Assembly (NCBI RefSeq): GCF_002531935.1
Contig: NZ_NWSV01000025.1
Location: 1 to 64,000 of the forward strand
DNA length: 64,000 nt
Direction of reading: 5' to 3'
DNA from: Rhizobium chutanense
GTDB taxonomy: Bacteria > Pseudomonadota > Alphaproteobacteria > Rhizobiales > Rhizobiaceae
Each line of letters opens with the position of its first letter. Position 1 is the first letter of the stretch. Position numbers and translations under genes: made by a program. This document shows, piece by piece, positions 16,517 through 25,475 of the stretch. A model generated the notes under the pieces. The model searched no databases and had not been told where the DNA came from. It saw only the letters and a list, made by a program, of their open reading frames with translations.

Positions 16517-17542
16517 TCAAGCGGCCTTTTCCAGGTCTTTCTTCCAGCTGCCCTTGGCGGCGAGGCTGTTCATCTCGGCGCGGTGGGTGAATTCGCGCTG
16601 GCCGGCGGCGACGTTTTCCGGCTTGCCGTTCCAGGCCTTGAGCGCGCTGTCCTGCAGGGCGCGGCCGTAGGAGAAGGTGACGAACCAGGGCAGATCGGCC
16701 GTGGCGTTGATGGCGGAAAGGTGTGCGCTCGCTTCTTCGGTCGACTGGCCGCCGGAGAGGAAGGCGATGCCGGGAACTGCTGACGGAACCGTGCGCTTCA
16801 GAACCTGCACGGTGCGTTCGGCAACTTCCGCGACTGAGGCCTTGCGAGCGTTCTTGCCGTCGATGACCATATTCGGCTTCAGGATCATGCCTTCGAGGCT
16901 GACGCGGGCATCGGCCAGTTCTTCAAAAACGATGCGCAGCGTGGATTCGGTCACTTCGGCGCAGCGGTCGATATTGTGGTCGCCCGGCTTGCCGTCCATC
17001 AGGCATTCCGGCTCGACGATCGGAACGATCTTGGCCTCCTGGCAGAGGGCGGCATAGCGGGCAAGCGCCTGAGCGTTGGCGCGGACCGAGCCGCGGGTCG
17101 GCAGCGACGACGAGATGGCGATGACGCCGCGCCACTTGGCGAAACGGGCGCCGGCTTCATAATAGCGGGCAAGGCGTTCGCCGAGGCCATCGAGGCCTTC
17201 GGTGATGGTTTCGCCCGGATATTTGGCCATAGGCTTGGCGCCGGTATCGACCTTGATGCCGGGAATGGATCCGGCAGCGCGGATGATGTCGACGAAAGGC
17301 GTGCCGTCGGCAGCCTTCTGGAACAGCGTCTCTTCGTAGAGGATGACGCCGGAGATATATTTCTTCATCGCCTCGTCGGAGCGGAAGAGCATCTCGCGGT
17401 AGTCGCGGCGGCTCGTTTCCGTCGATTCGAGGTTGATCGTGTCGAAACGCTTCTTGATGGTGGAGGTCGATTCATCTGCGGCAAGCAGTCCCCGGCCGCC
17501 CGCAACCATCTGCACTGCAATGTCTTCCAATCGTTCGCTCAT
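16517..17542 (-). CDS. fba: Class I fructose-bisphosphate aldolase
   Basis: The 341-residue enzyme cleaves or forms fructose 1,6-bisphosphate from two triose phosphates. It is the class I, Schiff-base type: the active lysine K222 lies in GMILKPNM, and the family opening GRGLLAADESTSTIKKRF is at about residues 16-33. C-terminal GIAFLSGGQSTEEASAHL binds phosphate. In rhizobia this aldolase serves gluconeogenesis with gap and pgk. It is transcribed alone, 225 bases downstream of pgk on the same strand, with an 11-base inverted repeat upstream that may be an operator. Confidence 0.95.
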   Translation of the reverse strand: MSERLEDIAVQMVAGGRGLLAADESTSTIKKRFDTINLESTETSRRDYREMLFRSDEAMKKYISGVILYEETLFQKAADGTPFVDIIRAAGSIPGIKVDTGAKPMAKYPGETITEGLDGLGERLARYYEAGARFAKWRGVIAISSSLPTRGSVRANAQALARYAALCQEAKIVPIVEPECLMDGKPGDHNIDRCAEVTESTLRIVFEELADARVSLEGMILKPNMVIDGKNARKASVAEVAERTVQVLKRTVPSAVPGIAFLSGGQSTEEASAHLSAINATADLPWFVTFSYGRALQDSALKAWNGKPENVAAGQREFTHRAEMNSLAAKGSWKKDLEKAA

Positions 17543-17638
17543 CTCGTTCTCTCCACAGCATGAAACATCGGCGGTTTAAGAATATAGGACGGCGATAACA
17601 GAAGTTTATAGAGAGGAAAATGGAAGGCTAAGTCACTG

Positions 17639-17665
17639 AAACGATTGAAATCAATTCAATCGTTT
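17639..17665. promoter_or_regulatory. Perfect inverted repeat upstream of fba, possible operator
   Basis: Two perfect 11-base arms, AAACGATTGAA and TTCAATCGTTT, flank a five-base spacer about 100 bases upstream of the fba start. No T-run follows on either strand, so it is not a terminator. The inner sequence TTCAATCGTTTGAA has the CG-centred shape common to LacI-family operators. Confidence 0.5.
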
Positions 17666-17767
17666 GAAAAAATGGGATTTTTTCCGGCTCTTGAGCAAAT
17701 GACCGCGGAAGCGCCTTGGCTCCCGCGATCTATCCACATGTAAAACCTGTCAAATCGGGTTTTGGTG

Positions 17768-18970
17768 CTATCGGCCGGCGTTAAGGACGGCGACGCCCGG
17801 AAGCTCCTTGCCTTCCATCCATTCGAGGAAAGCGCCGCCGGCGGTGGAGACATAGCTGAAATCGTCGGCAACGCCGGCATGGTTCAGTGCCGAGACAGTG
17901 TCGCCGCCGCCGGCAACGGAAGTGAGCTTGCCGGCCGCAGTGCGCTCTGCGGCGTATTTCGCGGCAGCGACGGTGGCGGCATCGAAGGGTTCGATCTCGA
18001 AGGCGCCGAGCGGGCCGTTCCAGACGAGGGTCGAAGCGCGCTCGATCCAGGCGTTGATGGCTTCGACCGATTTCGTCCCGACATCGAGCACCATGGCATC
18101 GGCCGGAATGGCGTTGATATCGACCGTCTCGTTGGCGGCACCCGCCTTGAATTCGCGGGCAACGACGCCGTCTTCCGGCAGGATGATGGCGCAGCCTGAT
18201 GTCGCGGCCTCGATCATGATCTGCTTGGCGGTTTCGGCGAGATCATGCTCGCAGAGCGACTTGCCGACATTGGTGCCGCGGGCGGCGATGAAGGTATTGG
18301 CCATGCCGCCGCCGATGACGAGCGCATCGACCTTCTTCACGAGGTTCATCAGGAGGTCGATCTTGGTCGAGACCTTGGCGCCGCCGACGATCGCGACAAC
18401 CGGGCGGGCGGGATCGCCGAGGCCCTTTTCCAGCGCTTCCAGCTCGGCCTGCATGGTGCGGCCGGCATAGGCCGGCAGGTGGTGGGCAAGGCCTTCCGTC
18501 GAGGCATGGGCGCGATGGGCGGCGGAGAAGGCGTCATTGACATAAATATCGCCGTTGGCGGCAAGCGCCTTGGTGAAATCGGGATCGTTCTTTTCCTCGC
18601 CCTTGTGGAAGCGGGTGTTTTCCAGAAGCAGGATATCGCCGTCATTCATCGCCGCGACGGCGGAGGCGGCGGCCTCGCCGATGCAGTCGGAAGCCGTCAG
18701 CACCGCATGATCGAACACTTCCTCGACGGAAGGGGCGATCAGCGACAGCGACAGATCCGGCGAGGGGCCGTCTTTCGGCCGGCCGAAATGGGCCAGCAGG
18801 ATGACCTTGGCACCCTTGCCTGATAGTTCGAGGATCGTCGGGGCCACACGCTCGATGCGCGTCGTATCGGTGACCTTGCCGTCCTTTACGGGCACGTTGA
18901 GGTCGACGCGGACGAGAACGCGCTTGCCGCGGATGTCGTTGAGATCGTCGATGGTCTTGAAAGAAGGCAT
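17768..18970 (-). CDS. pgk: Phosphoglycerate kinase
   Basis: The 400-residue enzyme transfers phosphate between 1,3-bisphosphoglycerate and ADP in the cytoplasm. Expected motifs are present: KRVLVRVDLNVPVKDGKV at about residues 15-32, ILLAHFGRPKDG at about 57-68, FSAAHRAHASTEG, the hinge region IVGGAKVSTKIDLL, and the C-terminal nucleotide loop SVAGGGDTVSAL. It works between Gap and the lower glycolytic steps. It lies between the antiporter gene and fba, all on the minus strand but with gaps that suggest separate promoters. Confidence 0.97.
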   Translation of the reverse strand: MPSFKTIDDLNDIRGKRVLVRVDLNVPVKDGKVTDTTRIERVAPTILELSGKGAKVILLAHFGRPKDGPSPDLSLSLIAPSVEEVFDHAVLTASDCIGEAAASAVAAMNDGDILLLENTRFHKGEEKNDPDFTKALAANGDIYVNDAFSAAHRAHASTEGLAHHLPAYAGRTMQAELEALEKGLGDPARPVVAIVGGAKVSTKIDLLMNLVKKVDALVIGGGMANTFIAARGTNVGKSLCEHDLAETAKQIMIEAATSGCAIILPEDGVVAREFKAGAANETVDINAIPADAMVLDVGTKSVEAINAWIERASTLVWNGPLGAFEIEPFDAATVAAAKYAAERTAAGKLTSVAGGGDTVSALNHAGVADDFSYVSTAGGAFLEWMEGKELPGVAVLNAGR

Positions 18971-19039
18971 GGGCAGATCCAGTCTTGGTTGGCGGAAGTT
19001 GCGCCGACCATAGCAAGGATCATTCGAGACGCAAGGCGT

Positions 19040-20914
19040 TCAGCGGCCGTTTTCGCGTGTGCGTTCCTGGTGCCCGGCCGCTGTTTTCGGAGCGGCTTCG
19101 GAAGCCTTGGTTTCGCGGTTCCGGCGTCCCTTCAGCCGGTCGCGGATGCGCTGGATGATGTCCTTGAGATTGATGAAGATCGGCAGTGTGATCGCCGGTT
19201 CGACCGCTTCGAGCGACATGCCGACGGAGGTGATGTGGTCATGCTCATCGAGATCGCGGACGATGAGGATGATCGAGCCGAGGCGGACGCGGTCGGCATA
19301 GTCGGCCTTGCCGCCAAGGCGTTGCCGCATCAGCTCGGCGATTGTCAGGCCCTTTTCGGATTCGTTCAGCAGGCCGGGGCCATAGGCGGCATCGAGGTCG
19401 GCGGCGGGGCGGGCGGGGGAGAGCGCGAAGGCACCGAAGAACTCGGCATCGTCTTCATCCACCGGCGCACGGCTGGCGAAGAGCCGGTCGAGCAGGCGGG
19501 AGTAACTCGGCACGATGAAGAGATAGACGAGATCGTGCTCCCGCAGCCGCCCGGCATATTGATAGCGCATCGATTTGCCGTCGCGAATGACGAGCGAGGG
19601 TGTCGCCCAGCGCGGAATGCGCTCGCCGCGCAGCACCGGGCTGTCCTTGATGACGCGGTAGGAAAGCAATTCGTGGTTGGCGGCCCCCGGCAGGTCGACC
19701 TCGACCTTGTCGACGGCGCCGATGCGCGGCGGGATGATCAGTCCGAGCTTTTTGGCGACGGGCTTGATCGTCCAGCCCTGCACGAGCAGGGAGACGAGCA
19801 CGATGATGAAGGCGGTGTTGAAATAGATCTGGCCGTTTTCCAGCTTGCCGAGGATCGGCATGATCGCCAGCAGGATGGAGACTGCGCCGCGCAGACCGAC
19901 CCAGGCGACGAAGCCGATTTCCTGCTGCGTATAATCGAAGGGAAGCAGCGACAGCCAGACGGCCAAGGGCCGGGCGACGAAGATCAGGAAGAGGGCTAGC
20001 AGGATGGCCGGGACGATGATTGCAGGGAATTGCGACGGTGTGGCGAGCAGGCCGAGCACCAGGAACATGATGATCTGCGCCAGCCACGTCATGCCGTCCT
20101 GGAAGCGCTTGATGGTGCCGATCGCCTGCATCTTCCGATTTCCGGCATAGATGCCGGCGACATAGACGGCGAGGAAACCGCTGCCGCCGACAGCACCGGT
20201 GAAGGAGAAGACGAGAAGGGCAAGCGCCAGCACGAAGATCGGCGTCAGGCCGCGATCGGTATCTAGCTTGCTGACGATCAGCACGATCATCATGCCGCCG
20301 AGCAGGCCGAGAATGACGCCGAGGCCCATCTGCTGCACGAACATGGCCAGCATGCCGATATTGATGCCGGCATAGCGCTCGCCGCTCGCCAGCACCTCGA
20401 CAAGAGCGATGGTGAGGAAGATCGCCATCGGATCGTTGGTGCCGGATTCGACCTCCAGCGTCGAGCGCACTTTGTCGCGGATGTTGATGCCACCAATGCG
20501 CAGCAGGAAGAAGACGGCGGCGGCATCGGTCGATGCGACGATCGAACCGAGCAGCAGGCCTTCCAGCCAGGTGAAGTTCAAAAGCCATGTGGCGGCGAAG
20601 GCAAAGAGCGAGGCAGTGATCAGCACGCCGACCGAAGACATCGCCAGAGAGGGTACGGCCGCCAGCCGGAAGGCCTGCATCGGCGTGCCGAAGCCGGAAT
20701 CGAACAGGATGACGGCCAGTGCGATGGAACCGAGAATATAGGCAAGGTAGTTGTTGCTGAACTCGATGCCGAGGCCGTCGACGCCGGCAGCAAGGCCGAT
20801 CATCAGGAAAAGCAGCAGCAGGGGGGCGCCGAAGCGAAAGGCGAGCAGGCTTGAAAAAGCGGCAAGAAGCACGAGCGCCGTCGAGACCAGCACCACGATA
20901 TAGAACGCTTCCAT
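19040..20914 (-). CDS. K+/H+ antiporter, CPA1 NhaP2/CvrA type
   Basis: The 624-residue protein has about twelve to thirteen membrane helices in residues 1-390 with GSIVASTDAAAVFFLLR, the ion-binding helix of cation/proton antiporters. A TrkA-C domain lies near 405-490 and a CorC/HlyC-type domain near 510-590; together these define the NhaP2 (CvrA) group that exports K+ in exchange for H+. The start MEAFYIVVLVS was chosen because GGGG precedes it and the first helix begins there; the frame extends upstream without coding character. It is probably monocistronic. Confidence 0.92.
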   Translation of the reverse strand: MEAFYIVVLVSTALVLLAAFSSLLAFRFGAPLLLLFLMIGLAAGVDGLGIEFSNNYLAYILGSIALAVILFDSGFGTPMQAFRLAAVPSLAMSSVGVLITASLFAFAATWLLNFTWLEGLLLGSIVASTDAAAVFFLLRIGGINIRDKVRSTLEVESGTNDPMAIFLTIALVEVLASGERYAGINIGMLAMFVQQMGLGVILGLLGGMMIVLIVSKLDTDRGLTPIFVLALALLVFSFTGAVGGSGFLAVYVAGIYAGNRKMQAIGTIKRFQDGMTWLAQIIMFLVLGLLATPSQFPAIIVPAILLALFLIFVARPLAVWLSLLPFDYTQQEIGFVAWVGLRGAVSILLAIMPILGKLENGQIYFNTAFIIVLVSLLVQGWTIKPVAKKLGLIIPPRIGAVDKVEVDLPGAANHELLSYRVIKDSPVLRGERIPRWATPSLVIRDGKSMRYQYAGRLREHDLVYLFIVPSYSRLLDRLFASRAPVDEDDAEFFGAFALSPARPAADLDAAYGPGLLNESEKGLTIAELMRQRLGGKADYADRVRLGSIILIVRDLDEHDHITSVGMSLEAVEPAITLPIFINLKDIIQRIRDRLKGRRNRETKASEAAPKTAAGHQERTRENGR

Positions 20915-21324
20915 GCCCACCCCTTTCCAACGACTGCTTCGCGAATATAGCCACCCCGGGCCGATCCGCTTTAATTCCAAACTCTCCCTCGCGCGCAGCG
21001 GCCTAACAGTAAACGGCAAAACGCCGGAGAAGGGTAGGCCTTGCGGCTTAACCTCGTCGCGTTGCTGCATCATGCTGCTGAACGGCTGCCGGACGGCCAG
21101 CCGAATTGGAATGCTACGGGAGAAATTCTCTATAAAGAATGTATAGGAAAATCAGGCGAGAGCAGGGCAAAAGAGAAAGGCACGAATTTTTCCTGCCGGT
21201 CTCTGCAAAGGGCAACAGGATAAGACAGGCTCCTGCGTTCACGCGGCCCGTCTAACCTTGTCCAATGACCAGGAATGGATTGCAGGTGGAGGGTTTCTGC
21301 CGGCAGCGGCCGGCCGTCGCTCTG
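20915..21324. other. 410-base gap with no recognised gene
   Basis: Both strands were inspected. No family-like protein, tRNA or clear terminator was seen. The middle (about 21110-21150) is AT-rich (CTATAAAGAATGTATAGG) and could hold a promoter. A small RNA cannot be excluded. Confidence 0.4.
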
Positions 21325-21504
21325 CTATCCCAACACGGCCCGAAGTATGACGATGGCGAGAAACGAGAGGCCGATGAAGGCGGCAGCCCGGATGACGAGA
21401 CGATTAGCCTTTGCCAGAACGGCAGGTCTGACGTCCCGCTTGGGGTGAAACCGCTGCCGCCGCTTGAGGGTGGTGTGGGACAAGCGTTTTTGTGCCTCTG
21501 CCAT
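21325..21504 (-). CDS. Small basic protein with C-terminal membrane anchor (59 aa)
   Basis: The protein has a strongly basic N-terminal half (KRLSHTTLKRRQRFHPKRD) and one hydrophobic helix at the C-terminus (AAAFIGLSFLAIVILRAVLG), so it would be tail-anchored. The start at 21504 is favoured over an upstream ATG because GGAGG lies five bases before it. I do not recognise a family. It is transcribed in the same direction as the acidic 104-residue protein gene upstream, with a 122-base gap. Confidence 0.6.
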   Translation of the reverse strand: MAEAQKRLSHTTLKRRQRFHPKRDVRPAVLAKANRLVIRAAAFIGLSFLAIVILRAVLG

Positions 21505-21626
21505 TATCACCTCCGCCTGGATCATGTCAGCCATTGTGCCGTGCTGTGCATTTCCTCAGCTTATCACGGTTGGTCAGCAGATTGCCAACCGTGATTCCAT
21601 CCTTGCCGAATGATGCAGATCGACTG

Positions 21627-21941
21627 TCAGTCCTCGGCGTCCTCGCCCTCGTCGGTCAGATCCTCGACCGGGACCAGAAAAACGACGAACTCGTCGTCGA
21701 TGGTCCGTTCGGGATCGTCGTCGAATTTATAGGCGTGCTCGACCTCGCTTGCTTCCTCAGCGGTCGCCTTGCGCAGGCTGAGCGCCGCCTTGCGGTCCCA
21801 TAGGGGCTTGCCTTCGGACTCGAGGATGGTCAGGTCGTCGCGAAAATCTTCCGCTTCGAAGAAATGCGTCGCTTCCTCGGCGTTTTTCGAGCGAAAGCTG
21901 GCGACGGCGCGGCCGGCGATTTCAACGGTAAAGTAATCCAT
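21627..21941 (-). CDS. Acidic hypothetical protein (104 aa)
   Basis: The 104-residue protein starts MDYFTVEIAGRAVASFRSKN and ends in a strongly acidic tail (VPVEDLTDEGEDAED). It has no signal peptide or membrane segment. A GAGGAA ribosome site lies just before the ATG, and codon use matches the neighbours. I do not recognise a named family. It follows the gap gene on the same strand but is separated from it by an intrinsic terminator at 22021-22047. Confidence 0.7.
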   Translation of the reverse strand: MDYFTVEIAGRAVASFRSKNAEEATHFFEAEDFRDDLTILESEGKPLWDRKAALSLRKATAEEASEVEHAYKFDDDPERTIDDEFVVFLVPVEDLTDEGEDAED

Positions 21942-22020
21942 CTATTCCTCTTCATCTCCCCGGGTGTCGATGCGGTTCCCAGGGGTATCAACGATGCCAC
22001 GACCGGCTTCGGGGGCCTAT

Positions 22021-22047
22021 AACAAAACGGCCCGGTTTCCCGGGCCG
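22021..22047 (-). terminator. Intrinsic terminator of gap
   Basis: On the minus strand a CGGCCCGG/CCGGGCCG stem with a four-base loop is followed by TTTTGTT. It lies 26 bases beyond the gap stop. Confidence 0.88.
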
Positions 22048-22072
22048 CTTGCGATAGTCACTCGTCGGGCTC

Positions 22073-23083
22073 TTAGATGAGCTTGGCGAAGGCCACAGCC
22101 GTGTCGGACATGCGGCTGGAGAAGCCCCACTCGTTGTCGTACCAGGAGAGCACGCGCACGAAGTTGCCTTCCATGACCTTCGTCTGATCGGTTGCGAAGA
22201 TCGAGGAGTGGCTGTCGTGGTTGAAGTCGCGCGAGACCAGCGGTTCGTCGGTGTAGCCGAGGACGCCCTTCAGCTTGCCGTTGGCAGCAGCCTTGATGGC
22301 TTCGTTGATTTCGCCGACAGTGGTCGCCTTCTTGGCGACGAACTTGAAGTCGACGACCGAGACGTTCGGCGTGGGAACGCGGATCGAGGTGCCGTCGAGC
22401 TTACCCTTCAGGTGCGGCAGAACGAGGCCGACGGCCTTGGCAGCGCCCGTCGAGGTCGGGATCATCGAAAGGGCGGCGGCGCGGGCGCGATACAGGTCCT
22501 TGTGCATCGTGTCGAGCGTCGGCTGGTCGCCGGTGTAGGAGTGAATCGTCGTCATGAAGCCGTGGTCGATGCCGACGGCGTCGTCGAGAACCTTCACGAC
22601 CGGCACCAGGCAGTTGGTGGTGCAGGAGGCGTTGGAGATGACCATGTGCTCCTTGGTGAGCTGGTCATGGTTGACGCCGAAAACGACCGTCAGGTCAGCG
22701 CCGTCGGCGGGAGCCGAGACGATGACGCGCTTGGCGCCGGCGGTCAGGTGGGCGGCGGCCTTGTCGCGGGCGGTGAAGATGCCCGTGCATTCCATGGCGA
22801 TGTCGACACCGAGCTCGCGGTGCGGAAGCGTTGCCGGATCCTTGATCGCCGTGACCTTGATCGGCTTGCCGCCGCCGACGATGATCGTGTCGCCCTCGAC
22901 CTTCACATCGGCCGGGAACTTGCCGTGGATCGAGTCGTAACGCAGCAGATGGGCGTTGGTCTCGACCGGGCCGAGGTCGTTGATGGCGACGACTTCGATG
23001 TCGGTGCGGCCAGCTTCGACGATAGCGCGCAGGACGTTGCGGCCGATGCGACCGAAACCATTAATGGCAACCTTGACTGTCAT
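22073..23083 (-). CDS. gap: Glyceraldehyde-3-phosphate dehydrogenase
   Basis: The 336-residue enzyme oxidises glyceraldehyde 3-phosphate with NAD+ and phosphate, or runs in reverse for gluconeogenesis. The Rossmann motif INGFGRIGRNVLRA is at residues 7-20 and the active cysteine is C154 in SNASCTTNCL. The start MTVKVAINGF was preferred over an ATG two codons upstream because the GGGAG site is then about 9 bases away. It lies 81 bases downstream of tkt on the same strand with a hairpin between them, and has its own terminator. Confidence 0.97.
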   Translation of the reverse strand: MTVKVAINGFGRIGRNVLRAIVEAGRTDIEVVAINDLGPVETNAHLLRYDSIHGKFPADVKVEGDTIIVGGGKPIKVTAIKDPATLPHRELGVDIAMECTGIFTARDKAAAHLTAGAKRVIVSAPADGADLTVVFGVNHDQLTKEHMVISNASCTTNCLVPVVKVLDDAVGIDHGFMTTIHSYTGDQPTLDTMHKDLYRARAAALSMIPTSTGAAKAVGLVLPHLKGKLDGTSIRVPTPNVSVVDFKFVAKKATTVGEINEAIKAAANGKLKGVLGYTDEPLVSRDFNHDSHSSIFATDQTKVMEGNFVRVLSWYDNEWGFSSRMSDTAVAFAKLI

Positions 23084-23164
23084 GTTCATTCACTCCCGAT
23101 AGAATAGGGCCCGATAGGCCGGGCCTGGAATTGAGGAGATGGAGAGCGCCTCAAGGCGCTCTCA

Positions 23165-25138
23165 TTAAAGCTTTGCTTCCGCGGCTGCAACGACGGCGTC
23201 TGCGGTGATGCCGAAATGCTTGTAAACGTCCTTCACCGGACCCGAAGCGCCGAAACCCTTCATGCCGATGAAAGTGCCTTCCGGCCCGATGAAGGCATCC
23301 CAGCCTTCGCGGACGGCGGCTTCGACGGCGATCTTGACCGGCGAGTTGCCGAGGATTTCCTTGCGATAGGCGTCCGGCTGCTCGAAGAACAGTTCCGTGC
23401 AGGGAACCGATACGACGCGGACGCTCACGCCCTTGGCTTCAAGGGCTGTGCGGGCGGCGACGGCGATTTCGACTTCCGAGCCGGAGGCGAAGATCGTCAC
23501 CTTGGCGTCGGCATTGCCGGCGAGCGTATAGGCGCCCTGTTCGCAGAGGTTCTTTTCGCTGTATTCGGTGCGGGCCGGGCTGAGGTTCTGGCGCGTCAGA
23601 GCAAGGCCGGAAGGACGGTTGTGCGTCTTGACGGCGATCTGCCAGCATTCCGCCGTTTCCGTGGCGTCGGCCGGGCGGAAGACCAGCAGGTTCGGGATGG
23701 CGCGCAGGCCGGCGAGCTGTTCGACGGGCTGGTGCGTCGGGCCGTCTTCGCCGACGCCGATCGAGTCATGCGTCAGAACGTGGATGACGCGGATGCCCAT
23801 CAGCGCGGCAAGGCGGATCGGCGGGCGGCAATAATCCGAGAAGATCAGGAAGCCGCCGCTATAGGGGATGAGGCCGCCATGCAGCGCGATGCCGTTCATG
23901 GCAGAGGCCATGCCGTGTTCGCGGATGCCCCAATGCATGTAACGACCGGCGAAATCCGTCGGCGTGATCGAATGCATCTGGCTGGTCTTGGTGTTGTTCG
24001 ACGGCGTCAGGTCGGCGGAGCCGCCGAGCGTTTCCGGCAGGAAACCGTTGATCACCTCGAGCGCGTCTTCCGAAGCCTTGCGGGTGGCAAGCGTCGGCTT
24101 GGTCTCGGCGAGCTTCTTCTTATAGGCGCTGATCGCGGCGTCGAAGCCTTCCGGCAGTTCGCCCGCCATGCGGCGGCTGAATTCGGCCCTGGCCGGAGCA
24201 TTGGCGAGGCCGTCTTCCCATGCCTTGACGAGATCGACGGAGCGGGCGCCGGCCGCACGCCAGCTGTCCAAGACGTCCGACGGGATGACGAAGGCTTCGG
24301 ACTCCCAGTTCAGCGCCTTGCGGGTGGCTGCAATTTCCTCGGCGCCGAGCGGGTTGCCGTGGACCTTATGAGTGCCCTGCTTGTTCGGGGCACCGAAGCC
24401 GATGATCGTCTTGCAAGCGATGAAGGTCGGGCGGTCGGACTTGTGGGCGGCTTCGATTGCGGCGGCAATGGCAGCTTGGTCGTGACCGTCGATCTCGATG
24501 GTGTTCCAATGAACGGCCTTGAAGCGGGCGATCTGATCGGTGGAATCCGACAGAGACACGGCGCCGTCGATGGTGATCGAGTTGTTGTCCCAGAACAGGA
24601 TCAGCTTGTTCAGCTTCAGGTGGCCGGCGAGCGCGATGGCTTCATGGCTGATGCCCTCCATCAGGCAGCCGTCGCCGCAGATCGCATAGGTATAGTGATC
24701 CTGAAGCTCGGAGCCGAACTCTTCACGCAGCTTGCGTTCGGCGATCGCCATGCCGACGGAATTGGCAATGCCCTGGCCGAGCGGACCGGTCGTTGTTTCG
24801 ATGCCGGTGGCGTGACCGTATTCCGGGTGGCCGGCGGTCTTCGAACCGAGTTGACGGAACTGCTTCAGGTCTTCGACCGTCATGTCGGGATAGCCGGTCA
24901 AATAGAGCAGCGAATAGAGCAACATCGAGCCGTGGCCGGCCGAGAGCACGAAGCGATCGCGGTTCGGCCAGTGCGGCTTCTTCGGATCGAACTTCAGATA
25001 TTTGGTGAACAGGACCGTCGCCACGTCAGCCATGCCCATCGGCATGCCCGGGTGACCGGAGTTCGCCTTTTCGACGGCGTCCATGGCGAGAAAACGGATC
25101 GCATTCGCCATCCGGTCATGTTGTTCGGGAGAGGTCAT
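23165..25138 (-). CDS. tkt: Transketolase
   Basis: The 657-residue thiamine diphosphate enzyme moves two-carbon units in the non-oxidative pentose phosphate pathway. Landmarks are MANAIRFLAMDAVEKANSGH near residue 10, the thiamine-binding GDGCLMEG at about 153-160 with the following EAIALAGHLKLNKLILFWDN, and the central domain DSIGVGEDGPTHQPVEQL. The ATG at 25138 was chosen because GGAAAAG precedes it and upstream codons are not family-like. A stem (GAGAGCGCCT/AGGCGCTCTC) sits immediately after the stop, between tkt and gap. Confidence 0.97.
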   Translation of the reverse strand: MTSPEQHDRMANAIRFLAMDAVEKANSGHPGMPMGMADVATVLFTKYLKFDPKKPHWPNRDRFVLSAGHGSMLLYSLLYLTGYPDMTVEDLKQFRQLGSKTAGHPEYGHATGIETTTGPLGQGIANSVGMAIAERKLREEFGSELQDHYTYAICGDGCLMEGISHEAIALAGHLKLNKLILFWDNNSITIDGAVSLSDSTDQIARFKAVHWNTIEIDGHDQAAIAAAIEAAHKSDRPTFIACKTIIGFGAPNKQGTHKVHGNPLGAEEIAATRKALNWESEAFVIPSDVLDSWRAAGARSVDLVKAWEDGLANAPARAEFSRRMAGELPEGFDAAISAYKKKLAETKPTLATRKASEDALEVINGFLPETLGGSADLTPSNNTKTSQMHSITPTDFAGRYMHWGIREHGMASAMNGIALHGGLIPYSGGFLIFSDYCRPPIRLAALMGIRVIHVLTHDSIGVGEDGPTHQPVEQLAGLRAIPNLLVFRPADATETAECWQIAVKTHNRPSGLALTRQNLSPARTEYSEKNLCEQGAYTLAGNADAKVTIFASGSEVEIAVAARTALEAKGVSVRVVSVPCTELFFEQPDAYRKEILGNSPVKIAVEAAVREGWDAFIGPEGTFIGMKGFGASGPVKDVYKHFGITADAVVAAAEAKL

Positions 25139-25275
25139 GGCTTTTCCGCAAGTTCCGGGTGTCGGGGGGATGGCCTCGAGCCTCCAAGACCATCGAGTGA
25201 AAGCGGCAGACACATAGCAGTTGGGGCTGGCAAGTCAATAAATGGGACGCCAAATCCGGGCGGGGTAGGGCGATT

Positions 25276-25311
25276 TTTGACATTTGATCGCGCGATTGTA
25301 CAAATGACAAA
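25276..25311. promoter_or_regulatory. Near-symmetric divergent promoter-like element between tkt and DUF4164-zapA
   Basis: Arms TTTGACATTTG and CAAATGACAAA (10 of 11 paired) flank a centre containing ATCGCGCGAT. Read rightwards it offers TTGACA, 17 bases, ACAAAT. Read leftwards it offers TTGTCA, 17 bases, TCAAAT. Both fit sigma-70 spacing. It lies 138 bases upstream of tkt and about 165 bases upstream of the DUF4164 gene. Confidence 0.55.
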
Positions 25312-25475
25312 TCTGCTGTGGCTGATGTCTGTAGGATGCTCATCCACAGGATAGGCCGGCAGAGAGGTAACAGGGTTTATTGACGGGCCGTTTGCGAGCG
25401 GCATATCCTCTTGAAATCACAGGATCGGCGCCGCGTGTCGATTCGCGGGTCCTGCGCGGGAATCGGGAAGGCATG

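Noticed and set aside
23142..23163. Hairpin between tkt and gap as an intrinsic terminator
   Set aside because: The stem is strong but the loop is only two bases and no T-run follows on the minus strand, so it is more likely an RNA-processing or stability element.
23216..25354. Very long open frame (712 codons) opposite tkt
   Set aside because: It is the antisense shadow of transketolase, produced by GC-rich codon bias; the translation is low-complexity (Arg/Gly/Asp rich) and matches no family.
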